Shown here piece by piece: positions 42,135-49,840 of a stretch of DNA of 49,840 nucleotides. Below the pieces are notes generated by a model. The model ran no database searches and had not been told where the DNA came from. It was given only the letters and a program-made list of their open reading frames with translations. Made by a program: the position numbers and the translations under genes. How positions within the stretch are numbered: position 1 is the stretch's first letter; every line of letters starts with the position of its first letter. The DNA is from Komagataeibacter xylinus NBRC 15237 (lineage in GTDB: Bacteria; Pseudomonadota; Alphaproteobacteria; Acetobacterales; Acetobacteraceae): NCBI RefSeq assembly GCF_001571345.1, contig NZ_BCTP01000022.1, forward strand, positions 1 to 49,840. The letters run 5' to 3'.

Positions 42135-43040
42135 TCAGCCCTCCAGGCGGGCTACAGGTGGCTTTGACGGGGAGAGAGTCACTCCCGTTTCTCCCACAGC
42201 TACTTTAGCGTCGGGATAAACGGCAGTTGCTAATTCTAAGGACTCAATAAAACCAGCGCGAAAGTCCCGCAAACGAGAATAACCGGATCCGAACTGAGCA
42301 TGCAGCGATGGCCAGGAGACTTCGACATCGCCTTTAATGCAGTGCAGGCGATATGCTAACCAAATATAAACATCAATGGCTAGACTTCGGGCTCCAATTG
42401 CCCGAAGCGCGGTTTCGCTTAGCGGGACAGGATGGTGTGATAAAGACTCGTAGAATTCTTTGTTTAGGATAACGGTATCCTGCCATAGCGTTGACTGGTC
42501 TTGGCTTTCGTCAACCATGGCTATGGCACCATCGACGAATCCTCCTTTCTTCATGAGCTCTTTATTATTAAAGCCCGAATAAAACGTCAGACTACAAGAA
42601 GATATCTTCTTTGCTTGTGCATTGACGTTCTTGTAAGTCTTACCTCCAATGGATAAGCCCATGTTGCTCATCCAATCGCGCATAGATTTTCCGAGCTCGA
42701 TTTCTCGGGTCTTCTTTCTTATAGCTTCGCTTTGTAGGAACAGAAGAATAAAGCGCGCGTAGGATCCGTAAGGAACTCCGACATGCGACCCGTCTCGTTC
42801 AACGCCACTTTGGATCAGCAATGTTAGGTTGTGACCGTCTTTTTTCCACACCGTTTCGCTTGGCGGTTTGTGGGGGAGACAGGTCAGTGCAAAACCTGAG
42901 TAAGTAAAACCGAGTTTCTCATTCTCTTCGCTCAGAATTTGAAATGCCGCTTCAATCAGATTTCTCTGATGCTTGCTATCGGCACGCCGACGAGCTTCGT
43001 CGATTCCGTGATTCAAGATGAGCATGTGCGGGGTCGGCAT
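42135..43040 (-). CDS. repA: RepA-type plasmid replication initiator
   Basis: 301 residues. The order of conserved segments (PHMLILNHGIDEARRR, FTYSGFALTCLPHKPP, LTLLIQSGVERDG, YGSYARFILLFLQSEA, LGKSMRDWMSNMGLSIGGKT, then SLAIDVYIWLAYRLH and WPSLHAQFGSGYSRLRDF) fits the plasmid-encoded RepA protein family of alphaproteobacteria. It should bind the iterons that flank it on both sides. GAGGA stands 8 bases before the ATG at 43040, and an inverted iteron lies 37 bases upstream, fitting autoregulation. Confidence 0.88.
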   Translation of the reverse strand: MPTPHMLILNHGIDEARRRADSKHQRNLIEAAFQILSEENEKLGFTYSGFALTCLPHKPPSETVWKKDGHNLTLLIQSGVERDGSHVGVPYGSYARFILLFLQSEAIRKKTREIELGKSMRDWMSNMGLSIGGKTYKNVNAQAKKISSCSLTFYSGFNNKELMKKGGFVDGAIAMVDESQDQSTLWQDTVILNKEFYESLSHHPVPLSETALRAIGARSLAIDVYIWLAYRLHCIKGDVEVSWPSLHAQFGSGYSRLRDFRAGFIESLELATAVYPDAKVAVGETGVTLSPSKPPVARLEG

Positions 43041-43076
43041 GGTTTGTTCCTCGCAGGAAGTCGTTGCGGACGCAAC

Positions 43077-43245
43077 GTGGACTTTGGTCGCGGAAGCTAT
43101 TTGAGAAGTTTAGATTATTATTTGTACCGTATGTGCGCGACTAGAGTCCTCACCATAAGCGACCAGAGTCCATGGTTTCTGCGACCAAAGTCCACCCGAC
43201 AATGTGTGGATAAATTTTGAACAGACATCAGCGCGAGTAAAGTCC
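43077..43245. repeat. Iteron cluster upstream of repA (five copies, one inverted)
   Basis: Copies of GCGACCARAGTCCAC: inverted at 43077-43091, then direct at 43137-43149 (GCGACTAGAGTCC), 43159-43172, 43181-43195 and 43233-43245 (GCGAGTAAAGTCC). The spacing of the direct copies is about 22 bases for the middle pairs, two helix turns. The inverted copy close to the repA start is likely the site of self-repression. Confidence 0.85.
43205..43213 (-). promoter_or_regulatory. DnaA box
   Basis: TGTGGATAA on the plus strand is TTATCCACA on the minus strand, a perfect consensus DnaA box. It sits between two iterons upstream of repA in an AT-richer stretch (GGATAAATTTTGAACA), so this side is the most probable origin of replication. 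Confidence 0.75.
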
Positions 43246-43263
43246 CAAGGATAACTCGCAACG

Positions 43264-43299
43264 TTGCATGCGGATGCTATCAGTTGCATGCCATGCAAC
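43264..43299. repeat. GTTGCATGC repeats and 17-bp palindrome after the RHH gene
   Basis: GTTGCATGC occurs at 43264-43272 and 43283-43291; the second forms a palindrome GTTGCATG-C-CATGCAAC at 43283-43299. The same GCATGC core recurs on the far side of parA (44384-44880), so the parA/RHH pair is bracketed by related sites. Confidence 0.65.
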
Positions 43300-43318
43300 C
43301 GATAGCCACCATAATAAG

Positions 43319-43627
43319 CTAGATGCCCGCGCGTTTCATAAGATCGTCAATACCTTCCCAGTAAGCCAGTCTGTTGTCGTCGCAGAACGCTATGAAACGC
43401 TCAGCGATCTCAACCGGAACTCTGGTATTTATTGTGATCGTCGGTCCGACCGATTTTTGGCGTCTAGGTGCGGTGCGTGCCCCGGGCTCACGAGGGACAA
43501 AGCCAGCTTCTACGCTGGCGGCGTCAGTTTTGCGGAGTGACTCAGGATGCACCTCACGAGGCGGCCGAGGCGAAATACCTGCGAGTTTTTTTCGTGTTTC
43601 GCCAAAACCATATGTGTCGTCAGTCAT
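43319..43627 (-). CDS. Ribbon-helix-helix partner of ParA (ParB analogue)
   Basis: 102 residues. The first 60 are basic and flexible; residues 63-95 ([23 protein letters not shown], then helix to LMKRAG) fit a ribbon-helix-helix DNA-binding fold. Its ATG overlaps the parA stop (ATGA at 43624-43627). Small RHH proteins of the ParG/Omega type bind centromere repeats and repress the par operon, which is the role inferred here. Confidence 0.72.
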   Translation of the reverse strand: MTDDTYGFGETRKKLAGISPRPPREVHPESLRKTDAASVEAGFVPREPGARTAPRRQKSVGPTITINTRVPVEIAERFIAFCDDNRLAYWEGIDDLMKRAGI

Positions 43628-44313
43628 GCTGCTTGCTCGCCTCCCCTTTCGATGTCTGCGATTACATCAACCAATTCATCGGCAACTTCTCCGGCATTCT
43701 TAATAGCTTCTGTCAGTCCATTTACCTCTTTCGGGTCAAGCTCATTCAAAGCACAACGTCGCACGAAGATAGCCTTGTAGGCTTGTCTTTCGTTGAGCGC
43801 GTTGCGGAACATAGGCAGTCCCGCCCCCTGAATGTGGCTGACAATTTCTTTCTCAATGCGGGTGCGAATAATCGGGCTGGTCCGTGTGAGAATAATTCGA
43901 AAAGGGATGTGACGGTCTCCTAACGCCTCTTCCTCTTCGTGAATCAATTCCACCGCACGGCTCGCCTGACGAGCGTCCACTCCACTTGCTTGAAGTGGGA
44001 TGAGCACCAATGACGCCTGAGTTATAGCGCGCGAAACAAGACGGCTCGCCGTTCCTTCGAGATCAACGAAGACGAATTGATTAATACTGGCCTGATCTTT
44101 GATCTGACGGATTATCGTTGATTCCTTGGTGTCGGTCACGACGGAGAAGTCGCATTCGGAATTGCCACGACGCCAGTCAGCTATGGGCTGATTGGGATCA
44201 GCATCAATAATCGCGACCGAGGCGCCCATTCGTTTGAGGGTCTGCGCCATGACCAACGTCAAGGTACTCTTACCAGCGCCCCCTTTTGGATTTGCTACAA
44301 CGATTACGGGCAT
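43624..44313 (-). CDS. parA: ParA-type partition ATPase
   Basis: 229 residues. The deviant Walker A motif [10 protein letters not shown] (residues 8-17) opens the protein, followed by [15 protein letters not shown] (Walker A') and [11 protein letters not shown] (Walker B). There is no N-terminal HTH, so it is the short type Ib ParA that relies on a small partner for repression. AAGGA stands 7 bases before the ATG at 44313. It is followed by the RHH gene in an ATGA-coupled operon. Confidence 0.93.
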   Translation of the reverse strand: MPVIVVANPKGGAGKSTLTLVMAQTLKRMGASVAIIDADPNQPIADWRRGNSECDFSVVTDTKESTIIRQIKDQASINQFVFVDLEGTASRLVSRAITQASLVLIPLQASGVDARQASRAVELIHEEEEALGDRHIPFRIILTRTSPIIRTRIEKEIVSHIQGAGLPMFRNALNERQAYKAIFVRRCALNELDPKEVNGLTEAIKNAGEVADELVDVIADIERGGEQAA

Positions 44314-44914
44314 TCTGCTTTCCTTTAGGCGCCAAGCGTTGGAAGTCGCCAAAAGCTATCGGTAGCACACCATGCTTTTGCCAGCATGTGGTAGCATGAT
44401 GTGCTACCACATGCAACCGCCTGCATGCGTGCTTAACTAGAGCATTCACTCGCATGCATGTGCATGCATGCGCGTGCTTACATGATGGAATACTTGCTGC
44501 TCAATGTGGTGAACGGTTGTATGACGCGGATTTCCCGCTCCAAGTTTAGAACCCAGCCCTACTTCCTTGTATCGCATGCCTGCGCATGCGAGCGCACGCA
44601 TGCTAAAAAAAACCAGCCATCTCATATCGCTTAGGATCGTCTCTTACTCCTAAGACGACAAGGATGGACCTTATTCTATGAACGCTCGCACACGTTAATA
44701 CCGGTTATCGGTTAGGCGTTTGAGCGATATACGATAGACGGATGTGCTGCGACCTTCGTCGGGTTTTTCGCTTTCTGCGAACTGGCAAAGGCGGAAAGTC
44801 ACCAACCCCAACTGGCAGCATAGAGAGCACGCGCAGGCATGTGGTTGCATTGCATGCACCCGCGTGCATCCGCATGCTTTCGGTTGCGGTCACTCAAAAG
44901 CCTTTAGAGGCACG
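44314..44914. other. Centromere-like region rich in GCATGC palindromes
   Basis: No gene is supported. GCATGTGGTAGCA (44384-44396) and TGCTACCACATGC (44402-44414) form a perfect 13-bp inverted repeat 70 bases upstream of parA. GCATGCATG-TG-CATGCATGC lies at 44452-44471. More GCATGC-type motifs occur at about 44574-44602 and 44826-44880. Clustered palindromes next to a ParA/RHH operon suggest the partition site and operator. Confidence 0.6.
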
Positions 44915-46420
44915 TTAAAACCGCGTCTTCCCTGGATGCTTCGTGAGCGCCTGATCGTCTTCGATGTAAGCTTCCAGCACGCGGTAATCGCGATGCCGTG
45001 AGAAACGCTTGAGCGACATCAGGTCAAAGCCATCCTGTGCTCCGGTTGTGATGGCGCCACGGCGCAGGCTGTGGCCACTGAAGTCGCCTTCGATCCCGGC
45101 CACCACGCAACGCTGCTTGATGATCTTGGCGACCGACCAGTCCGAGAGGCTCTGCGCCCCAATCTTCGGGGCAGGGGGCGGCTCGTTGTCCTTAGCAGCG
45201 GCCGGTGCCCAGATCCGCGGGAAGGCAGCCGTCGTTACGTTCTCGCTGTCGGCCTTGGCCCCCTTGGTCTTTTTTCGCGGCGTCAGCTTCGACTGCCGCA
45301 GCCACGTCTCCCAGGCGCGCACCGGACAATGCCGGGTGATCCCGCGCGGAATGATGATCGTGGTGCCCTGATGTTTCTTGTCGCCTTTGGAGCGGGGGAG
45401 GGTGATCCGCATGCAGTCGTCGTCGAGCGTGACGTATTCAAGCTGGATTGCGGCCAGTTCGGAGCGGCGCAGGGCACCGCCATAGCCGATCAGCAGAATG
45501 GCGCGGTCACGGGCGTCCACCAGCGAGGTCATCGGGATCGCATCGACAACCTCGCAGATCATCTCCCAGGTCAGACCCTTTACCTGACGCGGCAGTGCTT
45601 TCCTTGGGGCGCGGTGAATGCCCGCCAGGGTCTCGGAAACGAGCGCGTGGGTAGTCGGAACCGGAAGATGGGCGATGTGATGGAGATAACGCAGCGCCGC
45701 CCGATGCAGTTCGATCGTGGGCGGCTTCCGTCCACGCAATGCGAGATCCGCGAGATAGGTCGCCACGTCCTCGCTGCGTGCGGGGAGGGCGGAAAGCCCA
45801 TGACGTCCCGCCCACGCACACCAGCCGCTGATGGCCGAGCGATAGGCGCGACGGGTATTGGCGGCCTTGCCGAGCTGCACGAAGGCACCAACGGCCGCCT
45901 GTGATGTCTCCAGTCGTCCGTCGTGTTCGGGGATATCCACTTCGGACAGGGCGGCGAACCAGCGCGCCACATTGGCTGGAGCCTGTCCAATAGGAGCAGG
46001 GACGGAAATCGCGTCCGGACCCTCTCTGTCAGCCTGCGCGGACATTGGCTTACCATGGTCAACCGGAACCAGGGACGCGACGAACGCCAGCCGTTGGCGA
46101 TCAAGCTCCAGCACCAGCTCAAGCCGGAAACCAACAGGTAGAGAGGGGAGGGCGGTTTCGACCATCGTGCGGGCAACGGCGGCGTGTTCCGCGCTTTGGG
46201 GGAGTTCAGTGTCCGGCAGGAAGTCGCCATCGGGAAGCGCGCTGCCGGCGATGAAGACGGGCAGGGGAGGGGAGAAGCAGGCGGTCGAGAGAATGGGGCG
46301 CAACACCTCGGCCGAAGCGTCGGCCTCGCCCAGACGTTGCCGGGTGAGACGATCCACCTGTTCGAGAACACGCGGGCGAAGAACGGGCCAGGATCCAGTC
46401 AGGTGGAGAGTGTCAAGCAT
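44915..46420 (-). CDS. Tyrosine recombinase/integrase
   Basis: 501 residues. The catalytic set is complete: R318 (GGALRRSEL), K near 346, H450-x2-R453 (SGHSLRRGA), H476 (FSRHRDY) and Y485 (LEAYIED). The SAM-like core-binding domain spans about residues 145-270. An extra N-terminal domain of about 140 residues is unusual and has no match that I know. It may resolve plasmid multimers or move a module; its position beside the par region favours resolution. The ATG at 46420 has AAGGGG unusually close. Confidence 0.88.
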   Translation of the reverse strand: MLDTLHLTGSWPVLRPRVLEQVDRLTRQRLGEADASAEVLRPILSTACFSPPLPVFIAGSALPDGDFLPDTELPQSAEHAAVARTMVETALPSLPVGFRLELVLELDRQRLAFVASLVPVDHGKPMSAQADREGPDAISVPAPIGQAPANVARWFAALSEVDIPEHDGRLETSQAAVGAFVQLGKAANTRRAYRSAISGWCAWAGRHGLSALPARSEDVATYLADLALRGRKPPTIELHRAALRYLHHIAHLPVPTTHALVSETLAGIHRAPRKALPRQVKGLTWEMICEVVDAIPMTSLVDARDRAILLIGYGGALRRSELAAIQLEYVTLDDDCMRITLPRSKGDKKHQGTTIIIPRGITRHCPVRAWETWLRQSKLTPRKKTKGAKADSENVTTAAFPRIWAPAAAKDNEPPPAPKIGAQSLSDWSVAKIIKQRCVVAGIEGDFSGHSLRRGAITTGAQDGFDLMSLKRFSRHRDYRVLEAYIEDDQALTKHPGKTRF

Positions 46421-46433
46421 TGCCCCTTATTGT

Positions 46434-46907
46434 TTAGCGGGCAGGGGTGAACTTGCCATCCCCGAAAACGACGGTTTCGCCAGAGATTTTCGGGGATCCA
46501 GCACTGGGGCGTCCTGTATAACCGCCCGTGGTGACATGAAGCGCACCTGCCCTGATCCTTACCTGCACGTCGGGACTGCAGTTGCCGAACACCGGACTGA
46601 GGCGGGCAGGGGAGGTGGTGAGATCGACCGCCTGGAACTGCATCTCGCAGGCATTGCCGCCTGCGCTTTCCGCCAGCAGCACGTAAGTGTGTCCTTGTCC
46701 CGTGTAAGGGCCGAGAAGCCCGACCTGCTCATTGTCGGTATCGTGCTTCAGGACTGATCCATCCACTGCAATTACGTGATCTGTCTGACCAACTGTGCGC
46801 ACTGTAATTTGATGGTCCATCACGGTGAGAGAGGTCACCGGTTCGGCCGCATATGCTGGACACACGATAAAAACGGCAAAAGTCAGAAGTGCTGAAATCT
46901 TCTGCAA
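46434..46907 (-). CDS. Secreted hypothetical protein
   Basis: 157 residues. A Sec signal peptide (SALLTFAVFIVCPAYAA) with a likely cut near residue 20 precedes a beta-strand-rich domain with two cysteines (GNACEMQF, FGNCSPD). The start is a TTG at 46907 with GGAG 8 bases upstream. It ends 13 bases before the integrase gene. No family recognised. Confidence 0.6.
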   Translation of the reverse strand: MQKISALLTFAVFIVCPAYAAEPVTSLTVMDHQITVRTVGQTDHVIAVDGSVLKHDTDNEQVGLLGPYTGQGHTYVLLAESAGGNACEMQFQAVDLTTSPARLSPVFGNCSPDVQVRIRAGALHVTTGGYTGRPSAGSPKISGETVVFGDGKFTPAR

Positions 46908-46932
46908 GGCAAACTCTCCGGGGGTTTAATTG

Positions 46933-47193
46933 TCAAATCGAATGTACTGCACATCCTTTTCGGTTTCCGGGAAACAGTTTCAGTGAAATGGCAAACCCAA
47001 TGCTTTTGAGAACTGGAGCAAGGCGTTTGGAATATCCTGCTCCGGCGAGAGCGGCCGCTTCCAATCCGAAAGTTTCAGTGAAGGTGTCTGGTGGGTAATC
47101 CGTAGCACCACGAGCCACGATCCGACGCGCATACTCTTCGACCTCTTTATCTGACAGTGAGTTCACAATTTTCATTTGCTCTTCATACGTCAT
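46933..47193 (-). CDS. Small hypothetical protein
   Basis: 86 residues with an N-terminal helix (YEEQMKIVNSLSDKEVEEYARRIVARG) and a basic C-terminus. GGAGA precedes the ATG at 47193 by 9 bases. It lies between two membrane or secreted proteins on the same strand. No family recognised. Confidence 0.5.
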   Translation of the reverse strand: MTYEEQMKIVNSLSDKEVEEYARRIVARGATDYPPDTFTETFGLEAAALAGAGYSKRLAPVLKSIGFAISLKLFPGNRKGCAVHSI

Positions 47194-47227
47194 GTAATTT
47201 TTCTCCGGGGTTTGTTTGTCAGTGAGA

Positions 47228-47455
47228 TCAATGAGTGCGGAACATCTCGTGGGACCGAGGTAAGACGTATGCGCCCACCCCGACAGAGAACCCGCAGCAG
47301 ATGATAATGACGGCTGCGCGGACAACCGACACCCTCTTCCGTAACAACGCTATTAAAGCGACCAAGATGACAAATGCGCCCCCTGCGATGGCGACGACAC
47401 AGGCCAACCAGATTACCGACTGAAGTGACAAAATGTCTCGTAGCGGCATTAGCAA
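47228..47455 (-). CDS. Small membrane protein with two TM segments
   Basis: 75 residues with two hydrophobic segments (VIWLACVVAIAGGAFVILVAL and AAVIIICCGFSVGVGAYVL) separated by a short basic loop (LRKRVSVVR). The start could be residue 1 or the methionine at residue 3. It probably forms the first gene of the minus-strand set 47455-46434. Function unknown. Confidence 0.5.
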   Translation of the reverse strand: MLMPLRDILSLQSVIWLACVVAIAGGAFVILVALIALLRKRVSVVRAAVIIICCGFSVGVGAYVLPRSHEMFRTH

Positions 47456-47596
47456 TACTCCAAAGTCGGGGTTTGGGTGTGAGGGAATGGATGCTTATCT
47501 TTGGGCGGGCACGGGTTCATTACCGATTTGGCTTGCTAAACTTAAAATCTCTGTTGTAGTCTTTCAATAGAAAAATGTTACTACAGGGATTGCAAG

Positions 47597-48226
47597 TTGT
47601 CTGACGGTATTCACACACGGCTGTACGTCAGAAACGGGGTATCTGGGTTACCCCCGGAGCGCCAGATGGAAATCCTCGATTCAGCGGGCTTCTCAGGGCC
47701 GGTTTATCGGGATGAACTCTCCCGGAACGACATGAGAACCCGCAACGTCGAGGCGTTGACGCAGCGAGCGGAAATGTTGCGGCCAATTAAACGGCCCGTG
47801 GCAGAACGCATTGCTGTTGCAAGCCTTCGTTGCCTCGCTCTGACGGCGGTTGACCTGTCCAGTGTTCTTGTGGCGGCGGCAAAACGAAAAGCGACGATAC
47901 ATGCTGTGGATACGGGTGAGGCATATCCACCCGGCGGTGGCATCGAGGACGTGCAGGCCGCGATGCTTGCGTGGGAGCGCGGACGGCGCACAGGCCAAAC
48001 GCTGGCGGCGCGAAAGAAAGCCGCAGAGGTTAACCCCAAGCTGGTGGAGGAGCGTCGCGAGAGAGCCTTGAATATTGCACTCCCCTTGTGGGGTCTCCCC
48101 ACGGCGGCGATCACAGGGCCTGAGATAGCCAAGAGAGCCGGGATCTCCGTGGCCTCTCTGATTACTCATTTAGGACCGCGTCGCAAGGCGCAGAAAAAAC
48201 GAGAAAGGAACGATCTAAATGACTGA
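47597..48226 (+). CDS. Resolvase-like protein lacking the catalytic serine
   Basis: 209 residues. Residues 10-145 follow the pattern of a serine recombinase catalytic domain (LYVRN...ERQMEILDSAGF, then RIAVASLRCLALTAVDLSSVL, IHAVDTGEAYPP, LAWERGRRTGQTLAARKKAAE), and residues 170-200 form a helix-turn-helix (ITGPEIAKRAGISVASLITHLG). By spacing to the ERQ motif, the serine position is Gly14, so strand exchange should not be possible. It may act only as a DNA-binding regulator. The start is a TTG with AGGG 9 bases upstream. Confidence 0.6.
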   Translation: MSDGIHTRLYVRNGVSGLPPERQMEILDSAGFSGPVYRDELSRNDMRTRNVEALTQRAEMLRPIKRPVAERIAVASLRCLALTAVDLSSVLVAAAKRKATIHAVDTGEAYPPGGGIEDVQAAMLAWERGRRTGQTLAARKKAAEVNPKLVEERRERALNIALPLWGLPTAAITGPEIAKRAGISVASLITHLGPRRKAQKKRERNDLND

Positions 48227-48535
48227 CAAAGAGACGACCGTTTTTGTTTTGAGACTGATGTCCGCTTTCTGAAAAGCCAAACTCTCACCTAAGTGTCCTG
48301 GATAAAGGTGAGTGCTGTCTGTCTGGTCTGTTTCCATTGAGCAGACAGACGGTTTTGGGGGATGAGTGGATTGTCCGCCCTATGGCAAATGGGTTAGACA
48401 TGAGACATCGGCGTAGAGGCTTTGAAGACCCACTCCCGCCAGCTAGGTTTGGGGTCAAAAAACATCTAAATTGACGTAAATTCAGAGATATACCATCTCC
48501 TTTAAACTCAAAGTGCAATGCTTTAGACTTGCTAT
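48227..48535. other. Intergenic region with terminator-like hairpins
   Basis: GTCTGTCTG (48317-48325) pairs with CAGACAGAC (48342-48350) and is followed by GGTTTTGGGG; a shorter CTCACCT/AGGTGAG pair precedes it near 48284-48311. These may terminate the resolvase-like gene. The next 180 bases are AT-richer and should hold the promoter of the Abi gene, but I cannot place -35 and -10 boxes with confidence. Confidence 0.45.
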
Positions 48536-49825
48536 ATGCAAGATTTGATTGAACGTCCCGCTCGTTATCTCGCAACGGTCGAAGAACTGCTTGCCGCCGA
48601 ACGAATGAACCAAGCCGCGGATCTGCTGCGTTCGGCCGCGCCGCGCATTGAGCGAACCGGGTTCGACAACTGGAACGGTGGGACCGAGTTATGGACTGTT
48701 TACCTTGCGATCGATGCCGCCGATTACGCGCTCCTCGGCGCTGCCAGGACTGGCGTCGAGGAGCAAATCACCCAGCGCCTTAAAGCCGTTCTGGAGCCCT
48801 ATAGTGAAGATTGGTATAGCGCCAAGATCGTCCCACGCCTTGCTGAGCCAGGTGCAGCCGCTAAGCCCAATGTTCGAATTAGACGACAAACCCGACTGAA
48901 CATTATCGACGGCCTCCGGATTGAGAAAGTCAGATGGTGCGGTAATCTCGACGAAGTCGATTTCCTTGCACGTATCTATGATCTACAGACGTTGCCGTCC
49001 TACGACTCCCGATACAAAGACGCGGCTGGCGACATCTATCAGCATCGCGTTAACAACTGTGATTGGTCCGAGGATTGGATCTATGACGATGTGCGGTTAG
49101 GTCTACAAGGCGGGGCGGATGATGTATTTTTGCGCTTCCTTTGCGAAACTGTCCACCCGGTCGTCCGACCTGACAAGGATGCGTCAATAAGGCTAGTTAC
49201 ACAATATAACGACCAACTCCGACAGGACGGTTGGTCGCTGGTTGAGGAGGAACGCATTGCGGGTCGGCCGCGCTTCGTTGCTCGTAGAGCCGGGCTTGCG
49301 GGACAATTAGCAGTCTCCCGTGCCAGAACCGTCGCCGACGCCCTCGACGCGGGCTGGATGCAGAAAGAGATTGAACGTCTTGTTGTGGCGGTCGAATCTG
49401 ACCCAGCATTAGCTATAGGCACTGCAAAAGACTTGGTTGAAAGTTGCTGTAAGTCGATCCTTACTCGCCAGCAAGTTCCATTTACCAAGACCGCGAGCTT
49501 ACCCGAACTCACAAAACTTCTCACTAAAGAGCTACGGCTCGTTCCCGAGGGCATCTCGGAAGAAACCAAGGGTGCCCAGACAATCCGTCTTCTGCTTCGT
49601 AATTTGACAACAATCACTCAATACTTGGCTGAACTTCGCAGCCTCTACGGTTCTGGCCATGGTCGCGACGGCAAGCACCGAGGTCTAGAACCACGGCACG
49701 CGCGCCTTGTAGTCGGCGCGGCCGTGGCCTTCATCGATTTCATGTCGGAAACCTATCACCAACGTATCTCGCCCACCGCGCTGCCTCAGATCGATCCGTC
49801 TTCGATACTGCGAGTAAAGTCCTGA
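48536..49825 (+). CDS. AbiJ-like abortive infection protein
   Basis: 429 residues. About 1-110 are helical and unassigned. About 125-250 (LPSYDSRYKDAAGDIYQHRVNNCDW and FLCETVHPVVRPD) fit an AbiJ N-terminal domain type. About 285-410 are the abortive infection C-terminal domain, with ALAIGTAKDLVESCCKSIL and LRSLYGSGHGRD followed by RHARLVVGAAVAFIDFM. Such proteins are single-gene phage-defence systems acting through growth arrest. The ATG at 48536 has no clear ribosome binding site, so low or leaderless translation is possible. Confidence 0.75.
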   Translation: MQDLIERPARYLATVEELLAAERMNQAADLLRSAAPRIERTGFDNWNGGTELWTVYLAIDAADYALLGAARTGVEEQITQRLKAVLEPYSEDWYSAKIVPRLAEPGAAAKPNVRIRRQTRLNIIDGLRIEKVRWCGNLDEVDFLARIYDLQTLPSYDSRYKDAAGDIYQHRVNNCDWSEDWIYDDVRLGLQGGADDVFLRFLCETVHPVVRPDKDASIRLVTQYNDQLRQDGWSLVEEERIAGRPRFVARRAGLAGQLAVSRARTVADALDAGWMQKEIERLVVAVESDPALAIGTAKDLVESCCKSILTRQQVPFTKTASLPELTKLLTKELRLVPEGISEETKGAQTIRLLLRNLTTITQYLAELRSLYGSGHGRDGKHRGLEPRHARLVVGAAVAFIDFMSETYHQRISPTALPQIDPSSILRVKS

Positions 49826-49840
49826 AATGTAGTCTCGTCG

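Noticed and set aside
44705-44893. Small minus-strand frame of 62 codons
   Set aside because: Its product only reflects the GCATGC repeats of the par region; there is no ribosome binding site.
49810-49823. GCGAGTAAAGTCC, identical to an iteron variant
   Set aside because: It lies in the last codons of the Abi gene, 6.5 kb from repA and alone; chance similarity is more likely than an iteron.
1-49840. tRNA or rRNA genes
   Set aside because: I saw no cloverleaf-like or ribosomal sequence on either strand by eye; a tRNA scan would settle it.

Overview
The window looks like one arc of a large plasmid from an alphaproteobacterium, most likely an acetic acid bacterium (Acetobacteraceae). The grounds are a RepA-type initiator flanked by iterons and next to a ParA/ribbon-helix-helix partition pair, a leading-region type gene set (ardC, parB-like, methylase-helicase, ssb, Toprim primase), high GC with many ATGA-coupled genes, and no ribosomal or other core chromosomal genes. 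The genus is an inference and no database search was possible.

Layout. 0-6.3 kb: small accessory genes (the tail of a cut-off gene, a NERD nuclease, hypothetical secreted proteins, a NYN/PIN-like RNase, an HU protein with a histone-like tail, small membrane proteins) and a VapBC-type toxin-antitoxin operon. 6.4-8.9 kb: an ATGA-coupled MFS exporter and ArsB/NhaD-type permease. 9.2-12 kb: an HNH endonuclease, a HEPN-like protein, a very AT-rich island and a carboxylesterase. 12-20.4 kb: a SRAP protein behind a uvrD-type helicase gene that is cut in two by a compact 5.6-kb element (13941-19520). The element carries two tyrosine recombinases and a RecD2-type helicase in one overlapping operon; removing it restores an uninterrupted 702-codon uvrD frame.

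20.4-41.5 kb is mostly minus-strand genes typical of the region of a conjugative plasmid that enters the recipient first: Toprim/DUF3991 primase, a Fic toxin flanked by two VbhA-like antitoxins, SSB, a block of unknown coupled genes, ArdC antirestriction protein, DUF3085, DUF6915/DUF6878-like proteins, a large ParB-like protein, a 1700-residue N6-methylase/helicase resembling the DarB type, a PAPS-reductase-like protein and a truncated second methylase. Four copies of a GC-rich inverted-repeat element with compensating base changes lie 50-170 bp upstream of ardC's small partner, parB, the methylase and the truncated methylase, always in the same orientation. A fifth, larger nested hairpin precedes ssb. 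I propose these as structured leaders or single-strand promoters of an early-expressed anti-defence module; this is the main hypothesis for an undescribed system.

41.8-46.4 kb is the replication and partition region: an 8-bp tandem repeat, nine iterons on both sides of repA, a perfect DnaA box, parA with an RHH partner, and a region rich in GCATGC palindromes that probably contains the centromere, then a third tyrosine recombinase. 46.4-49.8 kb holds small secreted and membrane proteins, a resolvase-like protein without the catalytic serine, and an AbiJ-type abortive-infection gene. The genes together cover replication, partition, entry and anti-restriction, addiction (VapBC, Fic) and phage defence (AbiJ, HEPN, NERD).
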